From the NCBI GenBank assembly GCA_019009955.1, contig CM032229.1:78919001-78983000 (forward strand): a DNA stretch of 64,000 nucleotides. Reading direction: 5' to 3'. Of this stretch, positions 1-13,176 are shown in pieces. How positions within the stretch are numbered: position 1 is the stretch's first letter; the number at the start of each line of letters is the position of its first letter. The notes beneath the pieces are model-generated. The model was not told the DNA's origin, made no database searches, and saw only the letters and a program-made list of their open reading frames with translations. The stretch comes from Riptortus pedestris. Taxonomy: Eukaryota > Arthropoda > Insecta > Hemiptera > Alydidae. A program made the translations under genes and the position numbers.

Positions 1-1816
1 CTTGGAAAAAACACCTGCCTATTTTAGGAACTGCACGTGGAAAATCTCTTAAGTTAACATAATATGAAGGATTTTGTATTAATGCATTGACTCCATGTCA
101 TTCGTCGATCCAGAAAGTTCGGTGCTCCTTGATGATTACGGAGATATCATCATATTAGAAGCGTTCTAAACTGAATACTTTTAATTCTGATTTTTAGCAG
201 CTTGAGCTTTAACCCACCACTTTCTATACCTCAATGTTAGTGTTTGTGCCACATTCAACATATTCTGGATCAGATATATCTGAGAAAAACAAATTAAAAA
301 GTATAGGGCTTAATATTGTGGAGCCTCTGCATTAAAAGTTGGTTTCGTTGCTCATGCGAAGAAATGGTTTAATAACAATATTGAACTTATAAAAAACTTG
401 TGATGCTGAATAGAAGATATTTATGTCAAAGTGAGTTCGAAGTCATCAGTGACACGCCAAGCGCGTCTGCTGCAGTATTTGAACCCTTTGTTTTGAACAT
501 TCTTGTCATAACTGTTTTAAAAGCCGAATTGACGTTGTCCGATGTTTTTCAAGATGCCGAAGCAATTAAGTAATTTTTCGTGAGTGCATAGATACATGTA
601 ATTGGTCGTCCAAAATCTTGGATCTTGACGTGAGGTCTCACGCCAGTAAAGCAATAACTACTCGATTTTTCTTTATCTTGGAAAGTACCTTTAGCAAGCA
701 AACACAGTGCTTGTGAATTATTGAGGGTGCTCTTATTTGCTTTTGGTTTTTGATAATTTTTCGTTTTCGATATCTTCATAGAGTTTTATTTTTCTTCAGG
801 TTATGAGTTTTATCTTCTGATTTCATTATTTGTGATGAAATCGATTTTTGAAGGATTCTCAGAGGACGAATACACTGAATTTTTCAAACTTTTTCTGTAC
901 CCAGGTCGTTTTGTTTAAAGGATGAAATTTAAGTATAGAGCAGAAAGTTCCTACTTTCTTTTGCCTGTGACAACTGTTTGTCCGTGAGCCAATGGTGAAA
1001 TAGTGCTGTCGTTCTGCCTATTTTTTAGTTATTTCCAAAGATAGTTGTTGCTCTGTTCTATGCAACTGACTCTATATTTTGTGATTATCAATATAAATGT
1101 TTTGCATTGATAAACTACTATCAACGGTTGTGATGCAAATTACTCCTTTTGAAAAACAGTTTTTCTATGAGATAAGTTTATAAGTATGCTTTAGCGTTTT
1201 ATTTAAGAAATTTGTGATTCTATAGGGATGTTTCCTATAGTCTTGAGTTGAATACAGAAAATTTTAGTCATTTATACCTCCCGAATGAATAGTATAAACA
1301 CTATTACATATGAGTTGAAATTAATGGGGAATTATTTATGATTGTTGAGACGATTTGAAATACCTCTTTATCATTAAAATTTAACGTAACGCTGCTCAAG
1401 CTGCATTGGGTCAGATGGTCCGCCTGTAAGTCGTGACTTCAGTAATTTCGTAGCATTCATAGGTCATCCGAAGTGAGATTTGTAATTTACATGATTATTA
1501 TAAATGATTAGCAAGTGTGTTACTAAGCGTCGTTGTTTCATGGTGACATTAGAGTATCAGTTAAGGAGCCCAAGGCTTTGCATCTACTACATTCAGGATT
1601 ACCCTGAGAAAATGAATATACTTAGATAAGTATAACCAAGAAGAATTTGTTCACTTGAGTTAAAAATGGTTACGTCGTCTCAAGAAGAGTGGTGTAATGA
1701 CTCGTGAGGCGATGTGTATAAAGCAATCGGCCACATTTCAGAACAGAGGCCTGTTGATAAAAAGCCTTCTTTGAAGGTCTGGTGGATTCTCGGGATTAGT
1801 TGCAGTTGAGGGAATG

Positions 1817-1882
1817 GTACGATGAAATCATTTTCTTTAACAGGAGATGTTAGTCTATCATAAGTTAAGATTAATTTTCAAC
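1817..1882 (+). repeat. Direct repeat copy 1 (about 65 bp)
   Basis: This stretch begins GTACGATGAAATCATTTTCT and recurs at 2266-2330 in the same orientation with only a few differences. The first 40 or so bases are identical except for one site. The two copies are about 450 bp apart. No open frame or known element is recognised. It could be a local duplication, or two ends of a small element. Confidence 0.8.
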
Positions 1883-2265
1883 TTGGACAGTACACTATAG
1901 CTATACTTTTTAAGTATACTTAATTATAATTAATGAAAGAGTTCCACAGCTTGAGAAGCATAAGTATCTCTACCAATAGAACGTCCATTGCTATTTTGTA
2001 GATGTATTGTAAATAAAGAGTGGCTATATAAGGTAACAACTATTGCCTCACCTTACTCAACATCAGATTTACCTTGCAACCCAATTGCCATTAGTACGCC
2101 TGCAAATATAGTAAATCTATAAACATTGGATTTTATTAAAGTTATCAAGATCGTCTTATAACTTCTAACTGCATATTCTTTAGACGTGTGCTGGTTATTG
2201 TGTTGTTTATTTTCGTCCATGTGCTACGTTTGCAATTAAACGTTTTTACGTTTGAATGAAAAAAC

Positions 2266-2330
2266 GTACGATGAAATCATTTTCTTTAACAGGAGATGTT
2301 AGTCGATCATAATTAAAGATTCATTTTCAG
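2266..2330 (+). repeat. Direct repeat copy 2 (about 65 bp)
   Basis: Partner of the repeat at 1817-1882. It starts with the same GTACGATGAAATC block and diverges gradually after about 45 bases. The 380 bp between the copies has no similarity that I can see to other parts of the window. Confidence 0.8.
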
Positions 2331-5300
2331 TGAAATGTCCTAAAAATATGATCCATTGAATGCCCTTTGAGGCAGGCAACACTGATTGCACGCACAAGCT
2401 ATAAATCAATAACTAAAAACTTCCTCCCGCAGGAGCTGCGTAATTAGTGTAATTTTAAATCATAGTCCACCCCCTTCCCGCCGGTTGAACCGATACTGCC
2501 CAGTAATAATATCTGCCTTTTTCCGGTTAAAAGCTCAAGTATTACGTTTGGTTTAAATATCTCAAAATTTGAGGTCGCTAAAGAGCGAACAGACAAATAA
2601 TCTACAGGTAAATACATAGATGTCACATTGTTCATTGATCCTGTTTTTAGAAGCCATTCACAGGGAACGCGTAGATGTGAAGGTTTTTTGTGTAATGTTG
2701 TCGTTTGACCAACCCTATAGCTGCCAACAATTAAATTAACTCGTCCTTCTTTGCATCAATCTTCCGATTTGCTTATCATTTATTTTCCGATAATAAAGTA
2801 TATGTTCAAATTGGTTTATCCAGATTATCTCTACAACTATTTGGCCCGTTCATGAATAGTGAAAATTGAAGTTATATAATCCTTATCTAGAGAAGCCCAA
2901 CAAGTTATTTATGAAAAAAAAGTGTAACTTGTTATAGATCTCATTGTGGAATATCAACCTTAATTTGACTGAGAAGGAACGGAACCGAAACTGCCACCAG
3001 GAAGTACGAACGAACTGTTGTCATTTAACAGCCAGAAAGACTGGACATTTATTTCGTCAATATGGAATGAAGAATGAAGGAAGTTCTTTAGAAAAAGGAG
3101 AAAGTTTCTCATTTGGGAAATAATGAACGGTGACACTTTCAAAAATTCAGAAATTCTGATGCAAGGCAGAACCTGGTAATGATATGAAGCAGAAAAAGAG
3201 AAAATCACAAGAGGCCATTCGATTATATAGGGAATATTAATTCAAACGTGCCAAACATGAGTAGTTGGTTCGTGACTAAAACTCCTCGCCAAAGCTTGTT
3301 GACCAGGCACTGCCTCATCTCGGGAGGTTTCCTAAAAGTGTACTAGTTATGTATGTTTCTTTTATGTTTGTTTGGCAAAATGAATTTCTCACACAGGAAT
3401 TAACTTCTATATCACTCAGGCTAAAGGCAGATTTATAACTTGCTACAACATTCACAGATGACCTAATCTAGCATTATATTCTCTATTCTAAGCCTGAAGT
3501 ATGCTGGGTGTTAGGTATTAAGTGATATGATGGTATTTAGAAAATTGCATTAACAGAATAAAATTCAAATAACCCAGTTCATATTCGATTGAAAGCGAAT
3601 AAGTTTTCCTTTTAACACTTTATTTAAACCCCTACATGGCCCAATAACAAAGTTGATTTTTAGTTTTACATGAAATGGTTAAATATCGAGTTTGGTAACT
3701 GCGAGAGATTTGGGTAGCTCAATTGGGTAGCAGAAACACACGCGCACACACAAACGTTGACGCACTGTGAGGGAATAAATAATTTTTTTTAAAAAAAAGT
3801 TTGGTCGATTTTAATATTTGACGCAACCACTAATCTGGTTGGAGAAATGACTAAGACAACAATTTTTAAATTAGCTTCAATAAGAGTGTTTCAGAATTTC
3901 TCCCTTGTAAATATATGTGGATTATAAATAACCATCGCAGGCCACAAAGTATTTGAACTGATCGTATATTATATTTGAACTGATATATTTTTTATTATAC
4001 TTATTCACGTTGTATTCAAGTTCGTAAAACAGTTAACGCTGCAGAATATATTGATAAAATCATAAATTCTTTGAACGATTTTGAAATACTACCCAATTCT
4101 CAATTTTTTTCTAATTGTCCATTTAAATCATGTAAGATTCAGTCTCGTCATTGAACCTGGTAGCCTTAATTTGGCAACATTGGCTTGGCAATGATTCCGG
4201 CCTTCCAGACACATTTAAATTATTCAAGCCATAGGTTATTTGCCGCTTCTATGTCACAAATCATAATGACTTTCTTATGTCGATGCGGGTTAAAGGGGTT
4301 AATAATCCCGTTCCATGTCGCTAATGACGTGGGACAATTTATTTGTGGTGTAATACACTGTTTTAAACGTTTCGAAAGAGTGATAATGCCTCAAGGATTC
4401 CTTCTAATGCATTATGCAGTAATTTAAAACCAAGCTGCAATGGTGATTTACAGTAGATTTAGTTGGTGCATGTCAACAAAATAACGTCATGCAAATGACT
4501 AGTTTTGTGAAATTCCCGCAGATAGAAAATCAAAGATCCCTGCATGTGATGTCCTTCCAATTAACTTTCACCTGCCTTGAATATTATTAGAGATATCTTT
4601 TCTGCATATTAAAAAAAACAAGCCTTTATTATGTGCAATTAAATGAGATTAGACAACTACAGTGAATTATTGAATGCCATCACCTTATTATCAATTCTTA
4701 TAACTTTAGGAGGAAGAATTTTTTAAGAGAGTTTTATGGAATCAACGGAAATGATGTTAATAATCTTGTAATATTTTTATTTTACAAATTAAGCAATTAA
4801 TCCTATTTTTGAAACCCAGATCAAACACGCAGCACGCGTCTTTGTTGTTTAAAAGTGTTAAAATGGAAAATAACTATGTTATTAAATTGGAATTCAAACT
4901 AAGAGAATGCCTTGAAAACTTAATTAATACAAATTTTACAGAATTAATAATTTTTCAGATGCGCATTTTAGTTTAGTACGGAAATTAGTAGGTTGTCTAC
5001 CTTTTAACTACAGTTTTATATAAGTAATTTCTAAGTGCTTCCACCCAGCATTCCATCAGATATAGGAATATCTGGCCATACAAGCATTTTCATATTTAAT
5101 CTATGTCAACCATCATTAACCCGTGACGAATCTATGAAATTTTCTGTATTCTAAATTCTTAAAACACAAGTCTTGCAAAAAAATATAATACAACGATGAT
5201 CTCCCGGATATATTTGATAACTTGAATACCTCTAGTAGTAAACTGGTTAACTATATTTTGACGAATAAATCAGCAGCAACGATAATAGATCAGGTTTTGA

Positions 5301-6564
5301 GAAAGGAAATAGGGTTAAGGTAAATATTTTAATATCGTGATTTAAGTGTCGAATTTTGAAGAATGGATTAGAAAATAGTTATTTTTTGGTGAGTTCCATT
5401 GAAAGCAATAGGGAGGGGTACGAGATAAGGTGGCTAATAATAAAAATCCTCGGAAGAAAAAATGAATATTTAGTTGGCCCAGAGGAGTGTGGAATAATAC
5501 ACAGTTCAGTTGATAGAAATAAGTTTAGGAAAAGAAGGAGGTGGCTTTGATGTGACCATAGTAGTCTTGTTAAGTGAAATAATCACTAAAAGCAGGTTAT
5601 AATCCAGTCGGGGCATTGATGTATAAGCAGAAGAACTGAATAGGTCCACGATGAGTGTCAGGATATGGCCTGCTTTGACTTAGTAGTGACTAGGGATGGA
5701 AGGTGACTCCAAAAGGTGTTCTTAGGAAGAGATAAATGCTGACTATTGGCCCCAAATTAATTTTACTTAATTAAATACATCGCCTGGCCTGTCTAGTGCT
5801 GACAGGATATGGATGCATCAAGCAAGTTTATTATAAAACATATGATGTAGTTGAAAATCAGAGATGCTATCCTTTTATTTCGCATCACATATGGTGAAAG
5901 CAAAATTGGATGATGACTCAGTTATGTTTTAGAGTGTTCCTGAATTTATCACCTGGCGTTATATTTGATGACAGAGAACGAAAAGGAGAATGGTGATTAG
6001 CTTTCCGGATCATTTATTGATTGGGCAACAAATTTTATGTTTTTTTCTTCTTATGAGATTTGTGAGAGCCCTTTCAACGGAGAGTCCATTAATCTGAGTT
6101 GATTTTGTCCAAGGTTGACGTTCGTCAAACCAGTTGCTTTATTACTCCCGGGCATCATTTCCACTTTTCATACAAGCACATCCTGCAGCATCCTAGACAA
6201 TTCTCCTTAACCACATAACTAAACTCCAATTTATCATTATTTTAAGCTGTAAGACATTAAAATAAAAAAAAAATGGACTAATGAAGACATAATAAGCTAT
6301 CTAGAAAAGGAAAGCGATGTGGGCCTAATTTGCCTGAGTGCCACCCCTCCTTGGTGGTTGGTGTTTTGTAACCACTAGCCGACCTACAAACCTGAAATAC
6401 TTGATGAAAGTCGACTCTGTCCTTTCCTGCTGCTACATATGTCCTTCGTACTATGTCTGAGATTTCTACCGTTATACAATTATTTAGAATAGATCTGTAG
6501 CTAGTACATTCGCGAAGATTATTAAGTTTGAAATATAATTAGGAAATGACTTTGAAAATGCAAC

Positions 6565-6790
6565 ATTTTCAGCTGATTTCCTCTAAGGGAAATCATCTAT
6601 TGAGATCGTACTCATGACGTGATTTTCGAGAACTTTCTTCAAATTTCCATCGATCCTACCCAGGAGAAAATGAAAATGAGGTCCGTTATTGTTCTCATTG
6701 AACTTTTAGGTTTTGAGATAAATGCAAATACGTCACGCACGTGGGAAATCTGCTTAGTTAACGCAGCCCCTGCGTGACGGATCTTTGTTT
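6565..6790 (-). mobile_element. Family A repeat, short copy with both ends (internally deleted)
   Basis: Read on the minus strand, this copy starts near 6785 with the Family A left end (CGTCACGCAGGGGCTGCG, then AAGCAGATTTCCC). It ends near 6570 with the right end, a hairpin of the form GATTTCCC-n-GGAAATC. The right-end body ('gacctcattttc...taggatcgatgg' block, here at 6620-6690) is present. The middle 400 or more bases of the long copies are missing. Keeping both ends while losing the middle is typical of non-autonomous DNA transposons. The superfamily is unknown. Confidence 0.65.
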
Positions 6791-9700
6791 ATATCAATCA
6801 AATTAAAATCAACCCTCCCCCTTATATGTACCTTATCAATAAATATTAAAAAAATACGCAATAAATATTACTTCTTCGTAACAGTCATATATTAGGATTG
6901 TAAAAGGTAAAAATCTAGATATTTCATCCAAACTTGCATTTTTTCAATCATTTCACTTTGATAAAGGCACAGCCAACGAGATTATCTTTAGCCGTTTGAA
7001 CAATCATTCTAAATAAAATACTTCCTATTAAAAATTACAAAAAGAATATTTGTTATTAACTATGGTTTATATAAGATCAGAAATATGCTTAAGTAGTTTT
7101 AGTTTTGTAATTTTATTATAGTTTTAGCCTGCGTCGAAACCGTTAGCTGTGATTGCGTACAAAAAATCATTTAGATGAAATACGAAGATTTTACTTCCAC
7201 ATTACCTAAACCGAGTTCATAAAAATTCTTTGTCAAAGGCTTTTCCTTAATAGAGTTTTGAAAGATAAGAAGATAGTCAAAATTACTATGAATGATTTTT
7301 GCTTCTTATCATTTACCACTCTATTTTTTAAATATAAAACCATATTTGATCAGACTCAAATTTCTTTACTAGTTGGAGATCACATAAAACCGAGTTGAAC
7401 TGTTAATACAAGAACATGATGACCTAGATTATACGTCGAATCAACAATGAATTTCATATTATCCCTTTCTCAAATAAACATTTCATTTGAAATATCATTA
7501 TGGTCTATTATGCTGTCCAGAGTAAATATTGCACATGCTGGAGACGCTTTTTAGTTCACGAATGTTTGTGTTTTTTATTCATTGTTCGACCTCAGTAGTC
7601 TTTTTGTTTGTTTTAACCTTTTGATATTTACAATAACTGGTCTTGAACCATTTACTCAATAACAAAACTTAGAATAACTGTGTATGAATAAATTGATTAC
7701 TTTGCCAGGAAATGTCATGGCTGTCACACATATAGATGAAATAGAATCGGTTCAATCAAAACAAAAATAGCAACTTTATTCAACCGTTTTAAGCTTGAAA
7801 GCTAGAGTGAACGATCGAAAGACTGATTCTTTCCCTGTAGTGTCAAACTACTAGGAGAATGTAGGAGCCTAAATGGTTTTGATTGTTGAAAGTTTAAGCT
7901 ATTCTGCGAATTATAAATTTAACGATTAAAAACACGCCTCTGCGCCTGAACTTAACTCTTATCATATCGTATCATATAAAATGTTCTTGGGCAGTCTGGA
8001 AATTTCCATTATTTCAAAATGTCCCATCAGCAGTCGTTTGTGACAGATGTTATCAGGTCTGCTATGTACCAATTATAGGTAAAGAAAGATGATTTCCACA
8101 CAATGATAATAGCTAGAATCGGTTTGGAAGGAAGCCGACGACGGATGGGGCAAGAGGTTACTACTAACTAGGCGGTCAGGTGCGGATTTTAATTAAATAA
8201 AAATGTTTGGCTCGATCACTCAATATTTATTATAGTATAATTCCTTTAGTTTAGGGCCCTTGTTCGTTATTCACCATTTGTGCTCCTCTTTAACGCTCCA
8301 TATATTTTTCAAAGACACTTCTTTCCCCGTCCAGCAACGCTTTCCTTTATTCTTCTGGGATAGTTCCCGATTCACAGTCAAGTATAACCGCAGGTCTAAA
8401 CACCGCTTTGAATGTCATCGGTATCACTTTTCAAGAGAGGTTCTTGAATCTGAGATCTCTCCGCAAGGCACAGTAGCATGATATGTATTCCAGGGATTAG
8501 TAGAAACACTACTTACCCAAATGATAATTTCTATATGATTAGCTAATCTGGGTGTGTTATCTACAGACTACCACCCAGATATTTAATTTTCGTACAAATG
8601 GGGAACGTGTACTCTCTAAAATGGGCGATTCCTTGTCTCTTTGATCTATCTCGTAAACCATATCCCCACTTAAACCACTATACTATATTTAATGAATGAA
8701 AGACCTCTCACTACTGTCGTTGAGCACTCTTTGCCTTGCTTAGCCGTGCATCCTTGTCCAGCAGTATTTTCAAAGGGGGGACCCCCCTCTACAGTTTCTG
8801 AATGTCGTTATCTAGAGCATCAAGCTACCTTTTGTCTGAGCCTACGTCCTTTTTTGCTTCCTTCTATAGTACCATACAGCAACGCTTTGATGGAGAATCA
8901 CCTCTTTTTAATGGCACAATGATTTCAGGATCACAATACAATAGTACTAGTTCGGTATTAAGACATTTCCTATGTCACTTTTATAACCTCATCCATCCAT
9001 ATCCTTTGATTATTTCAACAGTCCCGAGTAGGCCCCAGGTCCCGAGTGGGTATCAGTAGGCCAAGGAGATTTGTTATTTTTAAGAGACTTGATATATTCT
9101 TAGTGACTTCTCATTCATGTGACAACTTCCTCAATATCGTTGCCATTGAGTGAACTTATTAGATCACACGATATCCGACTGATCTCGACATTTAAAATTT
9201 CGTTGACGTATTGATTCCTACTTTCAACTCTCACACTGGGAGAATTCCCTTGAGTATGCTAGTATTCACTCACATGACAGCATCTCAGTAGTATACATTT
9301 AACATGTTTTATTACTTATGGGCCTGAAAATTCTCCTGCATTTCCTCAAATTCCAGAGTTTTGCCCCTACCTTCGCAGCTCTTTTTCTAATGGTTTATAG
9401 TAATTTATTATGTGAACAAAAAATTAGGCATATATTCAAATTGGTATATCAAATTTGGTGTAATTAAGATGATTTATAGTATATACTAAAGAATAGAACA
9501 TTTCCTAGAAGAAAATAGAAATCCAGTGTTTTATTTTAAAAACCGTTAAAGTTTAATTTGTTCCTTGCCTTTCAAAAGTAGCCTGGATTCTCTTTATAGA
9601 AATCGAAAATTATTGTTTCTCAGAAATAACTTAAGGTAGTAATTTAGGATGTTTACGAAATATGCCATTCCTAAAATAAAGCCTGCAACGGTACTAATTT

Positions 9701-9940
9701 GCAACTGTAATGTATGCTTCTTTTTCGCAACTAAAATTTAATTTGTTCTTTCACAATCCAAGTCCTATGGAGACAGTGACAATGCACATATACCATTCGA
9801 AGCTAAACCGCTTGCAACACCTCCTTGTCAGCGTATTTTCCTTGTAGCTAATCGATTAATGGGAGTCATTCTTAATCTTGTCAATTGACAGAAGTACCTA
9901 AGCAATTAACGCCTGTTTAGGCTTCTGTAGACACTTATAC
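6791..9940. other. AT-rich DNA without a supported gene
   Basis: A few hundred bases around 8260-9060 are less AT-rich and give short frames on the plus strand, but none shows a family motif or a good pair of splice sites. A 38-base SINE scrap lies at 8540-8578. Otherwise nothing is recognised. Confidence 0.5.
8540..8578 (-). mobile_element. SINE fragment
   Basis: The bases 'gctaatctgggtgtgttatc' followed by 'tacagactaccaccc' match the body of the SINE family described at 49604-49827, in the minus orientation. Both ends are missing. It is short and could be chance, but the match runs over almost 40 bases. Confidence 0.45.
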
Positions 9941-9944
9941 CTAG

Positions 9945-10108
9945 TCCGGGTGGGGACAACATGCGGTTCCGCAATGGGATGTCCCACCAGTAACAGCGAA
10001 AATGAGGGGGGCGCGTCGGGACCGATTATTACTGTGCGCATGCCCAATGATTACCCTCCAGAATTACAGCGGGTGAAAGGTTTGCCAACTACCATGTGTG
10101 GGGAATGA
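9945..10108 (+). CDS. Candidate coding exon of an unknown protein
   Basis: A clearly GC-richer island in AT-rich DNA is open in one frame for over 50 codons. The translation includes MGCPTSNSENEGGASGP and then ITVRMPNDYPPELQR. Possible 3' splice sites end at 9920, 9930 and 9944 (gtttag, tctgtag, acctag). I chose 9945 because an in-frame TAA lies a little further upstream and composition changes here. The exon could end at 10072 before GTGAAA, a middling donor, or run to the TGA at 10106-10108 as a last exon. The minus strand is also partly open, so strand is not certain. I recognise no protein family. What is seen is composition, frame and splice-like signals; that it is an exon is inference. 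Confidence 0.35.
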
Positions 10109-10503
10109 TTGCCTAACCTGGGACAGTCGATCACATAAATCATTGCCGTATTCCTCGTCTTTTATGGTTCAAGCCCCATATTTCAGTTAGTTATTGATTA
10201 GTATGTCACTACTCTATTTAACACCTATGGTGACAATGTTGAATTCATGCACATCATTTAACTTTCCATGATAACTACTTTTACTTAATGATATGTCAAT
10301 GTTATCGGCAAAGAATATGTATCTCAACCTAATTACGCACATGCTATCAAAAGAACCGCCTGAAGTAATTTTCTGTTAATGGGGATTAATAAACAACATC
10401 TAAAAAAACAAAAATTAGGGAGGGGGTAACAAATATATTACACTATATAGTAAAATTTGCTGAAGGGAATTGCGTTATCGTGGTTATTTTCGTGTTGCCA
10501 ATT

Positions 10504-10910
10504 TCGTAATATTTCTTCAAATATTCATTAATCCTACCTAAGAAAATGATGAAAATGAGGCCCACTCAAATTTATTGCGCTCGTGTGGGTCTGTGTATTT
10601 GTCTGTTACCACTCTAGCAGATGTAATTTTTGTTATATTTTTACGAAACTCGGTACATTAACGTTTTGTGTTAAAGGAAATATCCTTAGCAGGATGGAAT
10701 TTAGAGAAAGGGGGGGGGGTGGGACTAAAAACTCAAAACAAAAATTTCCGTTATTATGAGGTGGGTCAAAAATTCATATAAACTATCTACATATACATTT
10801 AATTTCCTAAAGTTGTCCTTCTATTCATATTTTTTGCTCTAATATTAATTGAGTCATTTGCATTTTTTATTATCGCTCTTCAGTAAACGCCCAGTACTAT
10901 TCATCTCCCG
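10504..10910 (-). mobile_element. Family A repeat, old partial copy
   Basis: It carries the Family A block 'cctaagaaaatgatgaaaat' followed by 'gaggcccac', then 'tttgtctgttaccactctag', then a G-run of ten at about 10712 in the place where better copies have 'gggagggggt', and later a 'catttgca...ttcagtaaac' segment that parallels 14200-14240. It is diverged and has no dinucleotide array between 'gcccac' and 'ttgtctgttacc'. The ends are not found. Confidence 0.5.
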
Positions 10911-12529
10911 ATATCTCACGGATCGGCGTATTTGAATTTTAAAAACCAGGCATTATTTTCATAGGGCAAGGAGGACGAGGATGAGGGGATAGGTAAAGGG
11001 TAAAATAAAAACTCCATCATTTAATCGTAAAATGTTACATTTTTAGGCTTGTCTGTTCCTATTCCAGAAAGCAGAAAATTCCTATTTCATATTAAAAATT
11101 TTCAGTTTTATCATACTACGACACATTTCATACTACCTCCTGGAAGTCCATACATATATTCTGTATGTAACTAAATATTCTAAATAAATAAATTTATTTA
11201 GTAGCATGGAGCCAAATAAAAAGACATTATAATTACTGGCTATTTAATATATTTATATTCATTTTATTGAATGAAATGTGAAAACCCTTGAGGAAATAAG
11301 TAGATTGTGATTTGAATTCTGGAGTATTTTAGTACTGAATTCGTTTTATTATTAATTTATGATTTCAAAGAGTACTAATACAACACAAATCAATTTCAGT
11401 ATTAAGAAGAATTTTAATTTTCCTGAATTGAAAATGAAAACTGAATAGGAAGGAAAGGTAGTGCGAAATTACATAGATTATCAGAATTAGTTTAAGTATA
11501 GTCTCGAGTGATTCACTTATCTTATATGTTATGATTTATATGAAAACAAAACGAACAAAAAGCTTCTTACTGTAGTGTTACGTGGCCGAAAAATGTTTTC
11601 CAGTTTATGATTTATAGGTAATTATCTTTTTTCAATTACAACAGAAATGTGTGTAGGAAGCTGCGGTGAATTGATTAGAGGAGAGACAGGCAAAGTGAAA
11701 AGCCCCACTTTTCCCCAATAACGAAATAGCCCGGAATGATGAAACAGATGACTCAGATACCTGCCCACGGGATTTCCACGTGCTCTGGAGAGTGAACTGT
11801 AAATATCAAAAGTTCAACTTATGATAAATTGTTCTGGGACTATAATTTTCATTTCTAATAAAGTCATAACCCTGGAGCACGATAAACTGAGCAGATTTCT
11901 CACATACTGTAATAAGACAATGATGAACTCATCTCAAAATCTCTTCTTTATTTCTCTCCTTGTAAAGAAAAAACTTAAAATTTGAGCAGCAAATGTGATA
12001 TAATAGCTTAATGTGAAGAAGCATGAGTAGGAGCAAGAATTTACTAAAGTATGAACCATCACCAAACGTAACTCAGTTAATATTCGTGAAACAGGGAAAA
12101 AAAGTATGTAAAAAAAGGAATTGGAGAAAATACCTTGATTAGTCAATATTAAGAGGAAAATGGGTTCATGATAAAATGCAAAAGTATAAGGTATTCTCAT
12201 AACTTTTGAAGGGGATGTATAATCGAAAGGAGATGTGTGAAAATGAGATAATAAAAAAAGGAACGTCTGAAGGGTCTATGTATAGTAAGGAAGAGATATA
12301 TATTTTGTGTTGTGTTGAAGGGGTGAATTTTAGTAACATCTGTAAAATGCCCTTTAATGATTCTGACCTTAAGTGCTCACTCTGTACCCTGTTTGTGCTA
12401 CTATGTTATGCGATAGTGGAGTCGACTCATAGCCTCAGATTAATTTTAAAAAGAGAATCAATTCTGAAAATATATTAATTCTGCTGAGTGGAATTGTATT
12501 TAAGAATTATAATAAAGAATAGTTATTTA
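10911..12529. other. AT-rich DNA without a supported gene
   Basis: Only AT-rich low-complexity sequence and short random frames are seen. The frames at 11934-12200 and 12206-12478 face each other, are AT-driven and show no motif. Confidence 0.5.
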
Positions 12530-12650
12530 TTATACAAGTGACGAAAGTAGATCATTTTACAACTCGAGTGAAACGTTTACCCACAGGAGTGAAGCGAGTG
12601 TGGTAATTTCACGAGAGTTGTAAATTCTACTTTCGTCACGAGTGTAATAT
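12530..12650. repeat. Long imperfect hairpin, about 120 bp
   Basis: The arm GTGACGAAAGTAGATCATTT followed by ACAACTCGAGTGAAA (12538-12573) pairs with TTTCACGAGAGTTGTAAATT followed by CTACTTTCGTCAC (12607-12639). The spacer itself is partly palindromic (TTACCCACA and TGTGGTAA). Almost the whole block can therefore fold back. It resembles the end of a MITE or foldback element. No coding capacity. Confidence 0.75.
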
Positions 12651-12651
12651 T

Positions 12652-13098
12652 AAATTTTTTCTGTAATCGTGCTGTGAAGATTATGGTATGTTGTTGGTAG
12701 GTTATAAGCATGGTTGTGAAAGGTTATAAGCATAGTTATAAAACAACTAGTGATGATTGTGAAGTAGTGCAGTTATAAACAAGTGCAGGTTATAAACAAG
12801 GAAGGTAATTATTATTATATTTAAATTTTAAAATATATTGATTATTTCCACCAATAATTCATTCACATTTCAATTTATTTTGTTAAAATAAATTCTTACA
12901 ATGTTAAGAAGCATTTAAAAGCATTTAATTTCCAACTTCAAATTATTTTTTAATTTATACTTATTATTAATTAAGAAGGCAATTCACTTTCTTCACTTGT
13001 GAAGAAAGTAATTACTTTCTTCACTCTATTGCAAAATGTTTCACTTTCTTCACTCATTTCAGTTTAGTAATGTTATTACGATTACAGAAAAAATATAT
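12652..13098. mobile_element. Possible MITE with about 16 bp inverted ends
   Basis: TTTTTTCTGTAATCGT at about 12656-12671 is the reverse complement of ACGATTACAGAAAAAA at 13077-13092. The 440 bp between holds two groups of short repeats. At 12699-12810, units like GGTTATAAGCAT and GTTATAAACAAG recur at least four times. At 12980-13060, CTTTCTTCAC and GTGAAGAAAG alternate. No transposase is present. The neighbouring hairpin at 12530-12650 may belong to the same element. Target-site duplications were not identified. Confidence 0.45.
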
Positions 13099-13176
13099 TA
13101 AGTGTCGTTTTATTCTTTATGTATACCAAATAAGAAGCAAGAGGTTAAAGGTATGGAAATAAAGCCGTTATTCATA

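Larger units (their letters stand above)
1..6564. other. AT-rich DNA without a supported gene
   Basis: Apart from the direct repeat at 1.8/2.3 kb and a short Family A scrap at about 3670-3705 (it matches the 'atcgagtttggtaac' part of that family and is followed by a few CA dinucleotides), I see no gene, RNA gene or recognisable transposon. The open frames are short, AT-driven and lack a family signature. Confidence 0.5.

Noticed and set aside
1383..1431. Possible exon ending at GTAAGT near 1430
   Set aside because: The donor is good, but the frame before it is short, AT-rich and without an acceptor.
8260..9059. Group of three overlapping plus-strand frames
   Set aside because: Composition is mildly less AT-rich, but no motif, no start context and no good splice pair support a gene.
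12980..13060. Possible CRISPR-like short repeats
   Set aside because: The repeats are 10 bases, in both orientations and without regular spacers, in eukaryotic DNA.
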